A DNA stretch of 64,000 bases from Paracentrotus lividus. Its lineage: Eukaryota > Echinodermata > Echinoidea > Camarodonta > Echinidae. The notes below the pieces were generated by a model. The model saw only the letters and a list, made by a program, of their open reading frames with translations, had not been told where the DNA came from and did not search any database. Each line of letters opens with the position of its first letter. Positions within the stretch are counted from its first letter, which is position 1. The translations under genes were made by a program, and so were the position numbers. The DNA lies in the NCBI GenBank assembly GCA_940671915.1, contig CALNVZ010003426.1, positions 52,083,197-52,147,196 on the forward strand. Reading direction: 5' to 3'. Below are positions 34,201 through 46,974 of this stretch, piece after piece.

Positions 34201-34445
34201 CAATATTATTTTTTGACACAAAGTATCTTTACAAGTGGGTTTCTTTTCTTTTTGTAAGACTCCGTGAATTTACTCAATCTCTTCTTAAAGGATTTGTTTA
34301 ACTTCATTCAGGATCTAAAAACAAAAATACTGTTCCAGATAATCCTGTAATCATATTTGCAAACCTTGAAGATTTTAAAGCTTATTGTCCATGAAATTAT
34401 TTCATATTATTAATAATAAAAGGATATTAGGATATAAATTGGAAT

Positions 34446-34684
<239 letters not shown>

Positions 34685-34990
34685 GAATTGTATACATTTT
34701 GATAGCTGAATGATAGCTTAGGATATGATTTTTCAGTGTTTCCTCTTGACACAGTATTTTATGCACTGACAGCATGTAGGACCCCACTCCTGAGAATTTT
34801 GCTAGACTCCTCAAAGTTATATCCATTTCAGACCTTTTTTCTTACCTTTTACCTTTTACTTTTGAAATATGCTACTGTTACTTTTTAAAGTGAAAAAGTT
34901 TGTTACCTTTGGCTTTACCATTCCTTTATCTCTGATGGTTTATTTTAAATAGTTTTAGTGCGTTGTTGATTTCTTGGGAATACTTGCTAT
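34685..34990. other. no gene seen
   Basis: AT-rich DNA between the microsatellite and the duplicated segment. Confidence 0.4.
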
Positions 34991-34994
34991 AAAG

Positions 34995-36484
34995 TTTTCA
35001 TTTCATCTAGAAAGAATTTCAATCAATTCCTCCTCAAAACTATTGTTCAACTAGTACATTATTATCATTGAAAGTTAATATTATGACCTACATTTACTTA
35101 ATTTTAATGACTTTTTGTTATAATAGAAAGCTATGGAGTAAAGGCCTAAATTGCTCCTCAAGAGTGAGGGGGACATAATTTTCTGGCCCAAACATTCGGG
35201 GGGGGGGGGGAGGGAGGGGTGGCATCAAATTGTCATCCTTCAAAAGTGTTTTAATGTTCAATATAACTAGGGTCACTCGGTTTGAGCTAGCCATTTTGTT
35301 TGTTTTTTTTTGTTTGGGGGTTGTGGGTGGTCTAAAATATATTCGCTTTCAGGGACGTCCCTGCTTTATGCTGTCCTAAAGCTTTTAATTGGGAGGGGGG
35401 GAGGATTTGTTACTTGTGCCACTGGATCCACTATTTTGTTTTCATCTTAACCAGCCTGTCAAAAAGTGCCTCCCGATTGCCGGGGGGAGGGGGCAGGTGA
35501 CTTGGATCACCTGGGTTTATCAGGTTAATTGTTTGTACTGTTTTCCTCCACCCCTGAGATTTTCACCTGAGCCATTGAGAAATCTAAATTTCTTTTATGA
35601 AACATCATAGGAAATTAATAGATTTAATTTCAAACATTAACTAATAAAACCTACAGGTACAGCTTAACAAAAATACATAAAGGGAGGTTAATGAATAGTT
35701 TTAAAAGGTAACTTAAACCCATTTAGTGTATACATCTTTGATGGTGGTTCTTTAAAGTATGTAGTTTAAAGATATATCATATTGGTTCAATGTGCAACAT
35801 TCAATGTTTTTGCCATCAGTGAAGACCAGTTATATTTCATTTCAAAAAGTCAATAGCCCATCATTTCTAGATGACATGTTTTCTTACAGAGTGCATGTGT
35901 GGCCGTGTGTCATAAGTTCGCCGCCTTTTGCGTTACATGCCAGTTTGACTACAAACGGAACATTTTTCACTTCTAAGACCTGTATCTCGAAAAGTATACA
36001 CCGTACTATATCAAAAACTATACATTTTCTGATAGGAAACTCATCAAGGAATCTAAATCTGCATTAATTATACCAGGTGCAAGATAAAAAAGTTATTCTG
36101 AAAAATTTCAGGAAATTAGGATCCACGCCTGGAAATACCCATAAGGAGAAAATTATTTTTCTTGTTTTTAAGGGTCAAGTTGTGATTTCAATCTTTAATC
36201 ATTTGTTCATTGATGTTCATCGACTAAATCCATTATTTTTGTTTAAAATGTGAAATATGAAAAATTAGAAATTTTACAAATGTTGTTGTTTTAGAGAGAG
36301 AAATGTCATAAATAATCCTTATTTCTATTATTTTTCCTGTATTCACGTATTCTCCTTTTACATCTGAATATAAAGAAAAGAAGTTTACTCCTTTACTGTT
36401 TAAAAGAATTGTTCATCATTTTAGAGCCCTGATACCCTATTATCTTGATGCTTAATTTTGACAGTATGGAGTGCTTTATGAATT
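34995..36484 (+). repeat. tandem segmental duplication, copy 1
   Basis: This ~1,490-bp unit is followed directly by a second copy. Shared landmarks in order are GAAAGAATTTCAATCAATTC (35010 / 36499), GCTCCTC.AGAGTGAGG (35152 / 36645), a G-run block, CCAGCCTGTCAAAAAGTGCC (35451 / 36957), TTATATTTCATTTCAAAAAG (35830 / 37350) and, at the end, CTTGTTTTTAAGGGTCAA (36159 / 38372). No gene is seen inside. Confidence 0.85.
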
Positions 36485-36485
36485 T

Positions 36486-38695
36486 TCATTTCATTTAGAA
36501 AGAATTTCAATCAATTCTCCATTAATACTATTGTTCAAATAGTCCATTATTATTATTGAAAGCTTATATAATGAGCTACATTTACTTAGTTTTAATTACT
36601 TTTTGTTGATCATTATAAAAAGCTGTGGAGTATAGGCCTAATCGCTCCTCGAGAGTGAGGAGGACATATTTCTCTGGCCAAAACTTCTCGGGTGAGGGGA
36701 GGGGAGGGGGGGGGGGAAGGGGGGATGAGGTAGACTTAAAATTTGTCCATCCTTCAACAGGGTTTTAATGTTCAGTATAATGAAGATCACTCGGGTTGAG
36801 CAAGCGACTTTTTTGGGGAGGGGAGGGGGTGTGGGTGGTCCAAAATATAATTGCTTTCTGCAGGGATGTCCCTGCTTTCTGCTGTCCTAAAGCTTTTATT
36901 GGGAGGGGGGGTTCATTACTTGTTTCACTGGATCCAGTATTTTGTATTCATCTCAACCAGCCTGTCAAAAAGTGCCTCCCAATTGCTGGGGGGAGGGGGA
37001 TGACTTGGGTCACCTGGGTTTATCAGGTTAATTTTTTGTTGATATTTAGTACTGTTTTTCCCCGCCCCTGGGATTTCACCCGAGCCATGGAGAAATCTAA
37101 ATTTCTTTTATGAAACATCATAGAAAATTAATATATTTATTTTCATTTCAAACATTAACTAATTCAGCCTGCAGGTACAGCTTAACAAGAATAGATGAAG
37201 GTATGTTAATGAATAGTTTTAAAGGTAAATTATGGGCATACACCATTGATGATGGTTCTTTGAAGTCTGTAGTGTCTTGTAAACTTTAAACATATATCAC
37301 ATTGGTTAAATGTCCAAAATTCAATGTTTTTGTCATCAGTGAAAACCAATTATATTTCATTTCAAAAAGTCAATAGCACATCATTTCTAGAGGACATGTT
37401 TTTTTGCAGACTATATGATTTTTTCAACAATATTAGATTATATAAAAAACATGATCTTTTCTGAAAGAGTGTCTTCTTTTTACAAATCGCTATTTCTCTT
37501 TTTCTGTCTTTATAAATTAATACCAATTCAGCTTTTAAAGCCAGAGCGAAGTGACCGACACTGTGTGTGGTCTCTCATTGATTGTTTGTTATAAAAAGGT
37601 AGTCGTAAGATTATACAGTTTATAAATTAGTCTAATAGGGAAACTAAAATATTTTGAGGGGAATATTACTCGCTTTCCTACTTTGTAACATAAGTATTGC
37701 AGTATTAATGTATTGAGTTTTGAATGAGTGTGATTTAAATCAAGTGGACCTATATTATAAGACTATGCTACTGAGAATTTTGCGTTATACTGAAGGAACA
37801 GGAACAGATTTGAGTAGTTGAGGACTTGAGCTGGTGCTATACAAGGCTACTGGTTCATATTGGCTTGAAATTCAAACGAAATGTTTGAAAATGTATAACC
37901 TTCAGTGTGTTAACGTTTGTCCTAGTTATCCTCTAGTTGATGAATTTTTAAAAGCATGGCATGCGAGCAAGGAAGTACTCGGTAAAATTACAATTTTATC
38001 CTGCTTTTAAAAGCTACATTATTTTTTTTTATGCATACAACCTGTAGTTTTTAACCTTTATCCTTGAGTGTTTGTACAGTTGATGCATTTAAAAAGCATG
38101 TAGTGCTATCATTTTTTTTTGTAAAGTTGACTTATTTTTTTATTTTTTTTTGACAGAAAAGGGGAGGGGAGGGGGGGTAGTTGTTAAATTCTTTTTTACC
38201 TTCGGCCATCAACAAGGTCATGAAATATGGGTGTCGGACATAGGGGTAAGATTAAGTTGGCCAATCTGGTCATTCGTCCATTTTTTCCCCCTTCTTCGTC
38301 TCCCCCTTTTTTTTGGGGGGGGGGGGGGCTGGATCTGTACCTGGACCCCATTAGGAGTTAATTGTTTTCCTTGTTTTTAAGGGTCAACTTGTGATTTCAA
38401 TCTTATTTCCTCGGTTCATTGACGTCCATCGACTAAATCCATCCTTTTTTTTAAACTTGAAAATAGAAATATAATGAAAATTTTGAAATTTCACCAATGT
38501 TGTTTTTGTAGAGAGGGAAATGTCATAAATCATCCTTAAATGTATTTCTATTTTTTCTAATATTCACCTATACTTCTTTTACATTTGAATAGAAAGAAAA
38601 GAAGTTTGCTCCTTTACTCTTAAAGGAATTGTACATTTTTTAGAGCCTTGATTCCCTCTTATCTTGATGCCTAATTTGGACAGTATGGAGTGCTT
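36486..38695 (+). repeat. tandem segmental duplication, copy 2, with ~700 bp extra
   Basis: Copy 2 matches copy 1 along its length, but the two segments flanking 37440-38160 are 700 bp further apart than in copy 1. Copy 2 therefore gained, or copy 1 lost, that stretch. It includes a G-run at 38317-38329. A short third start of the unit may follow 38695. Confidence 0.8.
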
Positions 38696-39160
38696 GTGAA
38701 TTTGAAAGAAATACCCATTTAATTATATTTGTCTTTTTTCAGTGAAGACTCATTATTTTAATCTTAATCCATTGGTTCATTTATATTAATTGTCTAAATT
38801 CATTCTTTTTGTAAAATTCTATTTCTTGTCTAATGTAAAGCCAGAAAATATAAATTATTTAGCCTATCATCTGTAGGCCCTACATAAAATTGTTGGCTTC
38901 CAAGTAAATTGATCCCTAGGCCTATACAGGTACTTTGGATAGCGGGGAAAAATTAACGAAACTCTAGGAAATCATAGTTTTTAATATTTTTAGAGCTCTG
39001 AAGCAATTTATATCCATACAAGTTCTTTGGATAAACCTCACAACTTTTGACAAACCTCTCTGGGCTGGGAAAAGCATTTTTCTTGTTGTTTTTCGGAGCC
39101 ATGAAAGGAACTAAGTCCACCTTCAATGAAAATTGAGTTAGTGATATCCTTTCATTGTTT
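38696..39160. other. no gene seen
   Basis: AT-rich DNA. Confidence 0.35.
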
Positions 39161-39161
39161 A

Positions 39162-39298
39162 GGGGAGCATTTCATGAAAGGACTTGTCGGATGTTTTATC
39201 CGACCAACTTTTAAATGCTACTGAAATGCTTGCATGAGATTTGCTGAGAGCATATTTGTTGGATAAATTGTCTGTCAAGTCCTTTCATGAAATGCCCC
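39162..39298. mobile_element. 137-bp palindromic MITE, sister of 2887-3012
   Basis: GCATTTCATGAAAGGACTTG at the left is mirrored by CAAGTCCTTTCATGAAATGC at the right, with TTTTATCCGACCAA/TTGGATAAA pairing inside. The right end matches the right end of the nested MITE at 2887-3012. Confidence 0.8.
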
Positions 39299-39925
39299 GA
39301 GGTGTCTGTACACAAAAGTTTAATGTCAATTTTGAAAGTAAATTCAAATTTAATTGAATTTTTTAATTGTGTAATATCATTTCCATAGACACCTATACAA
39401 AATATTGTAAGCAAATAAAGTTACAAAAATACCTTCCTTCCTGATTTTAAAGGAGGACCATTCATTTGCCTACCTACAGTAGCTACATGTACAATCATCA
39501 AGAGAGCTCTTTTATTAAGCTCTCTGCCTAGCCCTACTATTTGTTTCCAAACTGAACATTAGAAGACATGGGTGTTCAATTTTACCTCAGATATTTCTGC
39601 ATGGTAGTGAATTAGGCATGTCAACTTTAATAATAAGCTTTTTTCATTGTAATGATTATGAAATTCTAACTCTTCTTTGTTTATAATCATGGAAGAATTC
39701 TACAAGACTTCTTTATTGCAACTGGCATGGTTTGTCACCTCAGTTCCATCCTGCATTATGGGAAGGTCAGACTTTTAGGCCATAATAGGCCCTTTTGCCT
39801 GCATCATGATGTGATGGAATTCGAAAATGCAGTGTGTACCACTGCCGTATATTTGTAAACATTGTTCTCATATAATTCTCAGTCAATTTAGGAAGCAGTA
39901 ACTGTATAGAAGATAGCTTTTCTAT
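39299..39925. other. no gene seen
   Basis: AT-rich DNA upstream of a LINE fragment. Confidence 0.4.
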
Positions 39926-39929
39926 GGAT

Positions 39930-40515
39930 ACATCCAATTATGCAGGATCTTGAAGAAGACTACTATGGCTTTCACTGAAATTGACCTGCCCAATTGTTTT
40001 AGACTCTGAATATTGAGATAATGATTGGGAAAGCTCTGAGGAGATACATAAAAGGATTGGCAAGGCCCAGTTAATGTTTGAGAGTATGTATACTGTCTGG
40101 AAAGCTTAGAACATATAAATGCAAACGGAAGTGAGGGTGTATGAAGCAACCATCCAATCAGTCCTTCTGTATTATATGCCATTGAAATCTGGGAAATGAC
40201 GGCAAGAGACAGGCAAAAGTTAGATTCTTTCTTCCATAGATGCCTACGAAGGATTTTAAATATTTCCTGGAGGGACTACGTCACAAACAAAGATGTGAGG
40301 AATCAAACAAACTTAAAGCCCTCAGCCAAATAATTACAAAACAAAGGCTGACATGGTTTGGACACATCCTAAGAATTCCAGAAAACAACATTGTAAGGAC
40401 GGCCCTCACATGGAAACCCAAGGAAGGGAGAAGGAAGAGAGGGAGACCACATCTAACCTGGTGGAGAACAATGAGCAGGGAACTGACAGAAAGAGAAACC
40501 ACCTTGAATTAAGCA
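39930..40515 (+). mobile_element. LINE fragment, end of a reverse-transcriptase ORF
   Basis: Translated pieces in order: a block with VYEATIQSVLLYAIEIWEM (about 40130-40195), RQKLDSFFHRCLRRIL (about 40210-40260), then the open frame 40240-40512 with QRLTWFGHILRIPENN and EGRRKRGRPHLTWWRTM. This is the thumb-to-C-terminus region of an animal LINE ORF2. One frameshift lies near 40260 and stops occur upstream of 40120. The active site is not present. Confidence 0.75.
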
Positions 40516-41285
40516 GTTCTCATCACCCAGGATCAACACTAGTGGCCGTCCACATGTGGATGGAACGTGCTTAGGTCTAAGGTAAGGTCATGGAAATGCA
40601 TGTCTGGACATCCTCACCCTTAGAAGTCAGACATGAAAGGAATGGAAGGGCTGAAAATAAAGAACATAAGAAAACAAATCAAGATACAGAGGAAGATTGT
40701 CAAAGAGGGGAAGAGAAGCAGAGAAGAACAGACAGAGAGGAAGAGAAACAAAGAACAGATTTTTAAAAATGAGAACAGGCGGTGAAAGTGAACAGGACTA
40801 GAAAATAGGGAAGGATATCCTAGGTAATGGCCAAGAAGAAACAAAGCTCTTTAACTGATATCTAAGAAACACGTACCAATATTTTCCGTTAATGTTCTGA
40901 TCCTTCAAGGTTGTCTCTTCCTAATGTACCCCATGGTCTGATGATGTAAATAGAAGCCTTTGGAGGGAAATCAATGACCACTCTTCTGGAAGTTGCCTGG
41001 CACCTGAATTAATTTGACTCATCAAACAAAAGGTTAGGCACTACATAGATGGTACAAATTTCTAGAAGCCAACATAGTAAGAAAGTCATGTTCTACTTGC
41101 ATTTGCCTGTTCATACCAAAATAAAATGTTTTCTTCCCTTCCCTAAAAATAGTGTAGAATCTATTTTTACTTACCTTGTCACGTAGATATACTATGTCCC
41201 GTGAGCCATACTTCAAAGATTTTTACTAATTTATAAAGATTAAAGATTACATTTGAGGTAATCATACTAAATTAAGAAACTATAG
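40516..41285. other. no confident feature
   Basis: A purine-rich stretch (40630-40800). On the minus strand a good donor (CAAG|GTAAGTAAAA, at 41171-41180) follows a 12-codon open block, but with no convincing acceptor. Confidence 0.3.
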
Positions 41286-41289
41286 GCAA

Positions 41290-41510
41290 GAAAGGAAAGA
41301 ATCCTACCTTCAAAAAGGAAAGAATCCTACCTTCAAAAAGGAAAGAACAGAATAACCTTAAACAAGTGACAGAATAGAATATATAGACTTGTATGAAAGA
41401 AGAACCAGACTATAAAGACCTTTACTGAGAAAGGAACAGACTATGTAAACCTATGCTAAAGGAGAGAACAGACTATATAGACATTTACTATTAAAGAAGG
41501 AGCACACTAT
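41290..41510. repeat. short tandem repeats
   Basis: AAAGGAAAGAATCCTACCTT is repeated twice at 29-bp spacing (41292-41348). Four to five ~40-bp units with AACAGACTATATAGACATTT-like text follow to about 41510. Confidence 0.65.
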
Positions 41511-41511
41511 A

Positions 41512-41955
41512 AAGACTGTACAAATGTTACAAGTGGGGATTTTTTCATATGAAATCTTATCAATGTGTGTATGTTGTTCCAAATTAATGCCAAAAGATTT
41601 TTCTTGCTGATATATTTTCTTTAACTAATTTGTCGTTTATGCAAAATTTTGTGCAACACGGAGAGAATCAAAATAAAACAAATCCTTCATTCAGGTTGCT
41701 GAGTTGTGGCATAGCATGTGCAAAACCTACACAATATCATAGGAACGGTATGTGGAAATTGGGTTTTTATTGGTTGTATTAAACTACATATCAAAATCTA
41801 CAGCACCAAATGAGATGTAAAAAAAAATGCAGGAAGAAAACTGTGTTTATGTTTGATTGAAATACAAAACACCAACAGGTTGTGATATATCTTCAAATTT
41901 ACTACTACAAAAAAAATGTTTCCCACTTGTACCATTTTAGTTGATACAGACTGGA
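41512..41955 (-). mobile_element. mariner-like MITE, copy 2 (inverted)
   Basis: The right end (CCACTTGTACCATTTTAGTT then GATACAGACTG) is the reverse complement of the left end of copy 1 at 20521. The left end has the TTACAAGTGG block, and TGCAAAATTTTGTGC matches the interior in reverse. More diverged at its left terminus. Confidence 0.55.
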
Positions 41956-42655
41956 TAGACATACTAAGGTAGGAACAGTATAGGAATGAAGAGACTATTA
42001 TAAACCTATATTAAAAGAAGGAAACGGAATAAGGTAGATCTGCATAAATATGAAAGAATATATAAATGTACAAGAAAAGTAAATCATAAAAGAATATGAA
42101 CACTTACCTTGATGAAAGTAAGATGTAGAATACTTTTTTTCAAACTTTTGGCTCTCCACCCCCCAAATATCGCGAAGTATCAAAAGAAAGTGGAACAAGA
42201 AAATGCAGGTTTTTTGGGGGGTTTTTTTGTATTCTACATCATTTTGGGTCCCATTTTCTAATCCTGCGAGATATAAATGCTGTTTTTAGTAGGCAGTAAT
42301 GCTATATGACTTGACTGTCTTACCATGCTGACTCCATGAAACCTGCTTCTCATCTATCTAGTGTCGAAACCTTATGCCTGGGTCTTCTTAATTCAAGTGT
42401 CAGGCAGCTTCCAGGAGAGTGGTCAGTGATTCCAAACAAAGACCTCTTACTACACCACCATCTCATGGGCCACACTGTAGAAGAGACAAACTTGAGAGAT
42501 CTGAAGAAAAAGGGAGAATAGGGTTTATGTTTCCAGATATGAGAAAAAGAGGTTGGTTACTGCTAGGTCATGAAATAGGATATAGGCAATGTGTAGAGAA
42601 AGAATAGAGGGACAGTAGAGAATAGATAAAAGATAGAGAAAGCACAGTAAAGAAT
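41956..42655. other. no confident feature
   Basis: On the minus strand a 24-codon open block ends at a good donor (TCAAG|GTAAGTGTTC at 42099-42108), without a supported acceptor. A purine-rich imperfect repeat occupies 42590-42660. Confidence 0.3.
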
Positions 42656-42661
42656 AGAGAT

Positions 42662-43560
42662 ATCTGACCATGGTTCATGACCTTGTTTCAGCCTACAACA
42701 AAAGGAAGCAAACAGATGTAGCTATCCTCCATATCTCGAAAGCCTTTGATACGGTCCAGCACAACAAGCTGCTTCACAAACGCATCAGGTATGGGATTAA
42801 CGGGTCTGTTAATTAGTGGGTACAAGCATTTCTCACCACTGGGGAAATGTCTGTAGTAGTGGATGGCCAGCAGTCAACAGCAGTTCCAGTTACATCTGGT
42901 GTCCAGCAAGTACAGTCCTTGGCCGGTTGCTCTTTCTCTTCCACTTTAACAATCTTTGAACCATCTTGCATCAAATTTCAAGCTCATTTGTTCACCAATA
43001 ATTACCTGCTATACCAACAGATCAGATCACAACAAGACCACCAGATACTGCAAGATGATCTGAACAACCTTGAGTAGTGGGCAGATACATACATGTAGTC
43101 TAACTTTCAACGAAGTACATCGTTCTTGAGGAGAAAACTGAGCTTCCATCCGGTTAACTGCATGAGGACAGCTCTTGTCAGGTCTATCATGGAATACAGC
43201 GCCATAGTTTGGGACCTGTGCCTGAGGAAGGATATTTACTCTTGCAAAAGGATACATCACAGAGCAGCCTGTTTCATTACAAAGGAGTACAGGTCCAGGG
43301 ATCCTGGTAGCATGAAGAAGTGCCTTGGTTTACCAAAATTGGCATCATGACAAAGATGTACTAGACTCTCAACCATCTTCTACTACCCCCATAAAGCAAC
43401 TCAAAGCAGAGAAATTCACAGGGTTTATAGCCTCAAACCCAGTTGAAAAGCAAGTCCAAAATAGCAGTAAATGCTCCATAGCAGAAAGCTTCGATACTCC
43501 TCACTATAAAAGTCGTTCTTCGTCAGCAAGGACTGGAGACATCTTCCTGACTCCACAGTA
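42662..43560 (+). mobile_element. degenerate LINE reverse transcriptase (CR1/L2-like)
   Basis: Pieces in order: HISKAFDTVQHNKLLHKRI (about 42730-42785, motif A, its Asp kept), VVVDGQQSTAVPVTSGVQQ (42855-42910, motif B region, eroded), LFTNNYLLYQQI (about 42988-43023, where the paired catalytic Asp residues of motif C are both Asn), then ALVRSIMEYSAIVWD (about 43165-43210) and a C-terminal block to 43560. Several in-frame stops occur. Inactive. Confidence 0.75.
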
Positions 43561-43639
43561 ACATACCAATACGAGTATTGCGAAAAATGTAAAGACTGCC
43601 AATTATCCACTAAATCTTAAAAATATTTAAAAGTGGGTA

Positions 43640-44672
43640 TTTCCCATTCTAGTCAGATTGAATATTTGTGTATGCTGTACAAATGGGCAGTCTGATGCTA
43701 TTTCTAAACTCCAAGCTTGTATTATGGACGTAATAAGCTGGTCAACTCTGAATGGACTGAAACTTAATAGTGATAAAACAGAAGTTCTTCATTTTAGAGC
43801 AAGTTTAGACAGTCCAATCAAATTGATAGTATTAGAATACAATATACAACTGTCAAGTCTGTTACGTCAGCTAGAAACCTCGGTGTACAATCTAGATAGG
43901 AACTTACGATGACAACCCAAATAAATATGTTTGTAGAGAGTAGTTCGTTTGCCTTCTTACAAGATCGGGAAAATTCGTCAGTACTTAACAACAGAGGCTA
44001 AAAACATTACCAGAAAATATGTTCATGCCTTAGTCTATCTGCGATAAGATTTTTGTAACAGTTTACTTTACAAGCTTCCTGACATTCAAATTAAAACAAA
44101 ATACAAAGATCCAAAATTCGGCAGCGTCTTGTTCAAGAACCAAACGCAGGGATACACATTACACCTGTACTAGTGAATTGCATTGGCTACCAATAAATCA
44201 CGTGATCAATACAAAATTCTTCTCCTTACTTATCAATGTCTGCATGGAACAGCCCTACTTATCTACAAGACCTCACTTTAAAATATCCCATCAAGAAACC
44301 TAAGATCAAAGCATAAATCCCTCTAGTAACCCCAAATATTTCCACTCTTCTTGGAGCCCGCTCTTTTAATATGGCATCTGCAGAATTGTGGAACAGTTTG
44401 CCGATCTTGTGAAAAAGCGCCAAATCAACAGAGTCTTTAAATCTCTGTTGAAAACTTACCTGTTTTGTGATATGAATAACTTATTATCTAGCATTTTGTT
44501 TGTATCATATTAGTAATTTTGTAATTTTCATAATATTTTGAGTATCAGGTAAAAATGTATATTATATTTTAGATACTTGTTTATCTTTCCTATTTTGAAG
44601 CGCATAGAGACTTTCTGATGTTTGTGATATGCGCTATATAAGTAACGTTCATTATTATTATTATTATTAGAC
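43640..44672 (+). mobile_element. second degenerate LINE 3' half with L2-type tail
   Basis: It begins inside the RT (after the active site) with NGLKLNSDKTEVLHFRASLD near 43750 and continues through broken frames. C-terminal phrases around 44340-44465 include ARSFNMASAELWNSLP and SLKSLLKTYLF. The 3' UTR has GCGCATAGAGAC, GCGCTATATAAGTAACGTTC and five ATT units to 44669, the hallmark layout of L2/CR1-type ends. Probably a different insertion from 42662-43560. Confidence 0.8.
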
Positions 44673-44826
44673 AATAATAGAGGGGAAATTTTATGTATTA
44701 TTTTACAAGAATTCAACATGGCTAATTATCACTGCTCAAGCAATTTTGCCCTCTTCCATAAACCCCCTTCCATAGGCTTAGGAATTTTTTCAGGATTTCA
44801 TAATTGAAGCACAATTGTAGTATTAA

Positions 44827-45400
44827 AGGAGAATGAAACCCTAGGATTCATTAAAATTGTATAAAACAGAAAAATGAAAGAAGCAGATCAACAAAGATTT
44901 GAGAAAAATTGAATAAATAATGAGAAAGATATGAGCATTTGAATGTTATGATCACTACCGCTATGGAGATCCTCAAACTGGCAAAATGTGTGATGTCATA
45001 CATGAACAACTTCCCCATTACTTTTGTACATATTTCACTTAAATTGTCTTTTTCATCAATTCTGTCAGTAGATCTGGTATTATTTTTGTGGGAGGACATG
45101 TAATATATGTTTTACAAAATATAATAATGGACAAAGAATCTGTACTACAATTAGAAAGAGGAAAAACACAATATTTTTGGTATTTTTCTGTCCACTAAAA
45201 TGGGAAAGTTGTTCATGTATGACATCACACATTTTGGGCCTGTTGCCAGTGTGAGGATCTCCATAGCAGTAGTGATCACAACATTCAAATGCTCATAACT
45301 TTCTTATCATTTATTCAATTTTTCTCAAACTTTCATTAATCTGTTTCTTTGATTTTTCTGTTTTATACAATTTAATTGAATCCTAGGGTTTCCTTTTCCT
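44827..45400. mobile_element. 574-bp TTAA-flanked foldback element
   Basis: TTAA flanks both sides (44823-44826, 45401-45404). The ends AGGAGAATGAAACCCTAGGA and TCCTAGGGTTTCCTTTTCCT are inverted, and the arms pair with few mismatches for about 200 bp each, through ATGAGCATTTGAATGTTATG, GGAGATCCTCA and TGTGATGTCATACATGAACA. TTAA target choice points to Kolobok- or piggyBac-type mobilisation; no transposase is encoded. Confidence 0.85.
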
Positions 45401-45404
45401 TTAA

Positions 45405-45599
45405 AATCAAAAGTGTGTGTAATATTAGGGGATAGGGGTTAAGCTCCTCAACAAAGATAATGTGATTACTCAACACCCAAGTCCTATACCAGACAGTGTG
45501 TGAGGTTGGGAGGGCAGCTCAACCCCTTTACCTCTGGCTTGTACAATCATATTATAAAGTACCAAATGTCATGAATTTCCAAACTACATGACTGTATGA
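45405..45599. other. no gene seen
   Basis: Short unassigned interval. Confidence 0.35.
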
Positions 45600-45840
45600 A
45601 AAATCTGATTTCCATAACCAGTTTAATGGATGCGAGCATGCTGTTTGCCAATACACTTTGAAAAGGGGAGATGCCACTATGATATCCTTACCCACTGTTT
45701 TGTTTACAGTATGTATCTATTCTTTATTCTTTATTTTGGAGGCATTTTTGTTGTGCAGCATGTTTATTTTATTTATGTATTAAATTTTATTTACTTATTT
45801 AATTTTTTTTAAGGGGCTTAAATAATATGCAAGTTCCATA
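45600..45840 (+). repeat. dispersed repeat, partner of 51755-51915
   Basis: ATGGATGCGAGCA, AATACACTTTGAAAAGGGGA and ATGATATCCTTAC match 51780-51845 in the same order and orientation. An A/T-rich middle differs in length. Confidence 0.65.
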
Positions 45841-46440
45841 CAATGGTATACCGCATTGAATATTGGCATGCTAAATTTCTAGATAATAGCTCTTCATATT
45901 CATCTAGAGAACTTAAATATTTGGATGACGTAATGGAGCTCAACGAAATCCTGACATCAATACCCTTTTTTTTCTAAGAGTAGTTCCTTTGGCCATGTTC
46001 ATTGATTGCGCTTGCCTTGAGATTGTGAGAGCTGTTTTAAATTAATTGAAAGTGTGTAATCATGGCCTCTGTGGAATTTCCCTTTTGATATTTTGCTCTT
46101 TTGAAGCCAATATGAACCAGCAGTCCTGGATAGCACCCCCTCAAGTCCTGAACTATTAAATCCTACCCATTTCCTCACCCATAACGCAACATTCTGAACA
46201 GTGTTATGATTATCCTACTTAAACCATAACATACTTATTTCCTACTCAGTGCTTAGATACTGCAATAATTATGTAACCAAATAACATAGGTACGTTTCTC
46301 CTCAAAATACTTGGTTTCTACAGACAAAGGCTAGTTTCTTAATTGAGTATAGCCTGTTCTATCAATTGCTGTCTCAAAGGGTGTAGCTTTTATAACACAC
46401 AGATAATGAGAGCTCACCCAATGTAGGGATCAGTTTGAAC
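45841..46440. other. no gene seen
   Basis: AT-rich DNA without recognisable features. Confidence 0.4.
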
Positions 46441-46449
46441 TTGATTTAA

Positions 46450-46945
46450 GCCTAAAGGGCCGGGGGCTTGGGGGGCCTAATCAGCCCCCCCTCGACATTT
46501 CGCGCGGTCATTTAGCTGACATTTTGTCCCGCGCTTTGCGCATTATGAATTTATTTACTTATTCAGCCCCCCCCCCCCCTGCTGTGAGATGGTAAAATAG
46601 CCCAGCATTTATAGGATTAAACAATTTTAGTACACAGTATTTTGATAGAATTAATTTTGAAAAAAATGTGTTCTAGTCAATTTTGAGCTCCAAATTGGAG
46701 TTATTTGTGCATTATGATTTAGTATCCGTGCGCGCACTATGCGGTCGTTTAGAACCCAATTAGGCCTATTTTGTGCTTCTTATTGAATAAAGTTTTGCGA
46801 AGATTGTACAAACATCGAGCTTTATTCCTTCTCTTTCTTTCTTTTTCTTCTTTTTCTTCTCTTCTCTCCCTTTTTCTTCTCCTTTTTTTTTTTTTTTGAG
46901 GGGGGGGGGGCAGGCCTGCCGGGCCCCCCCTGGATCCCGAGCCTG
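46450..46945. mobile_element. probable GC-ended DNA element fragment
   Basis: The left side has GGCCTAATCAGCCCCCC and CGCGCTTTGCGC; the right side ends with CCGGGCCCCCCCTGGATCCC then GAGCCTG. These echo the ends and core of the element at 1717-3896, but matching termini and a target duplication are not visible, so boundaries are approximate. A purine-rich run on the minus strand (46825-46890) gives low-complexity frames. Confidence 0.4.
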
Positions 46946-46974
46946 GTGTACATGTATTTCACATGGTAAATTGC

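Noticed and set aside
41171..42200. Two minus-strand blocks ending at good donors (41181 and 42109)
   Set aside because: Neither has a convincing acceptor and the peptides are short and unremarkable.
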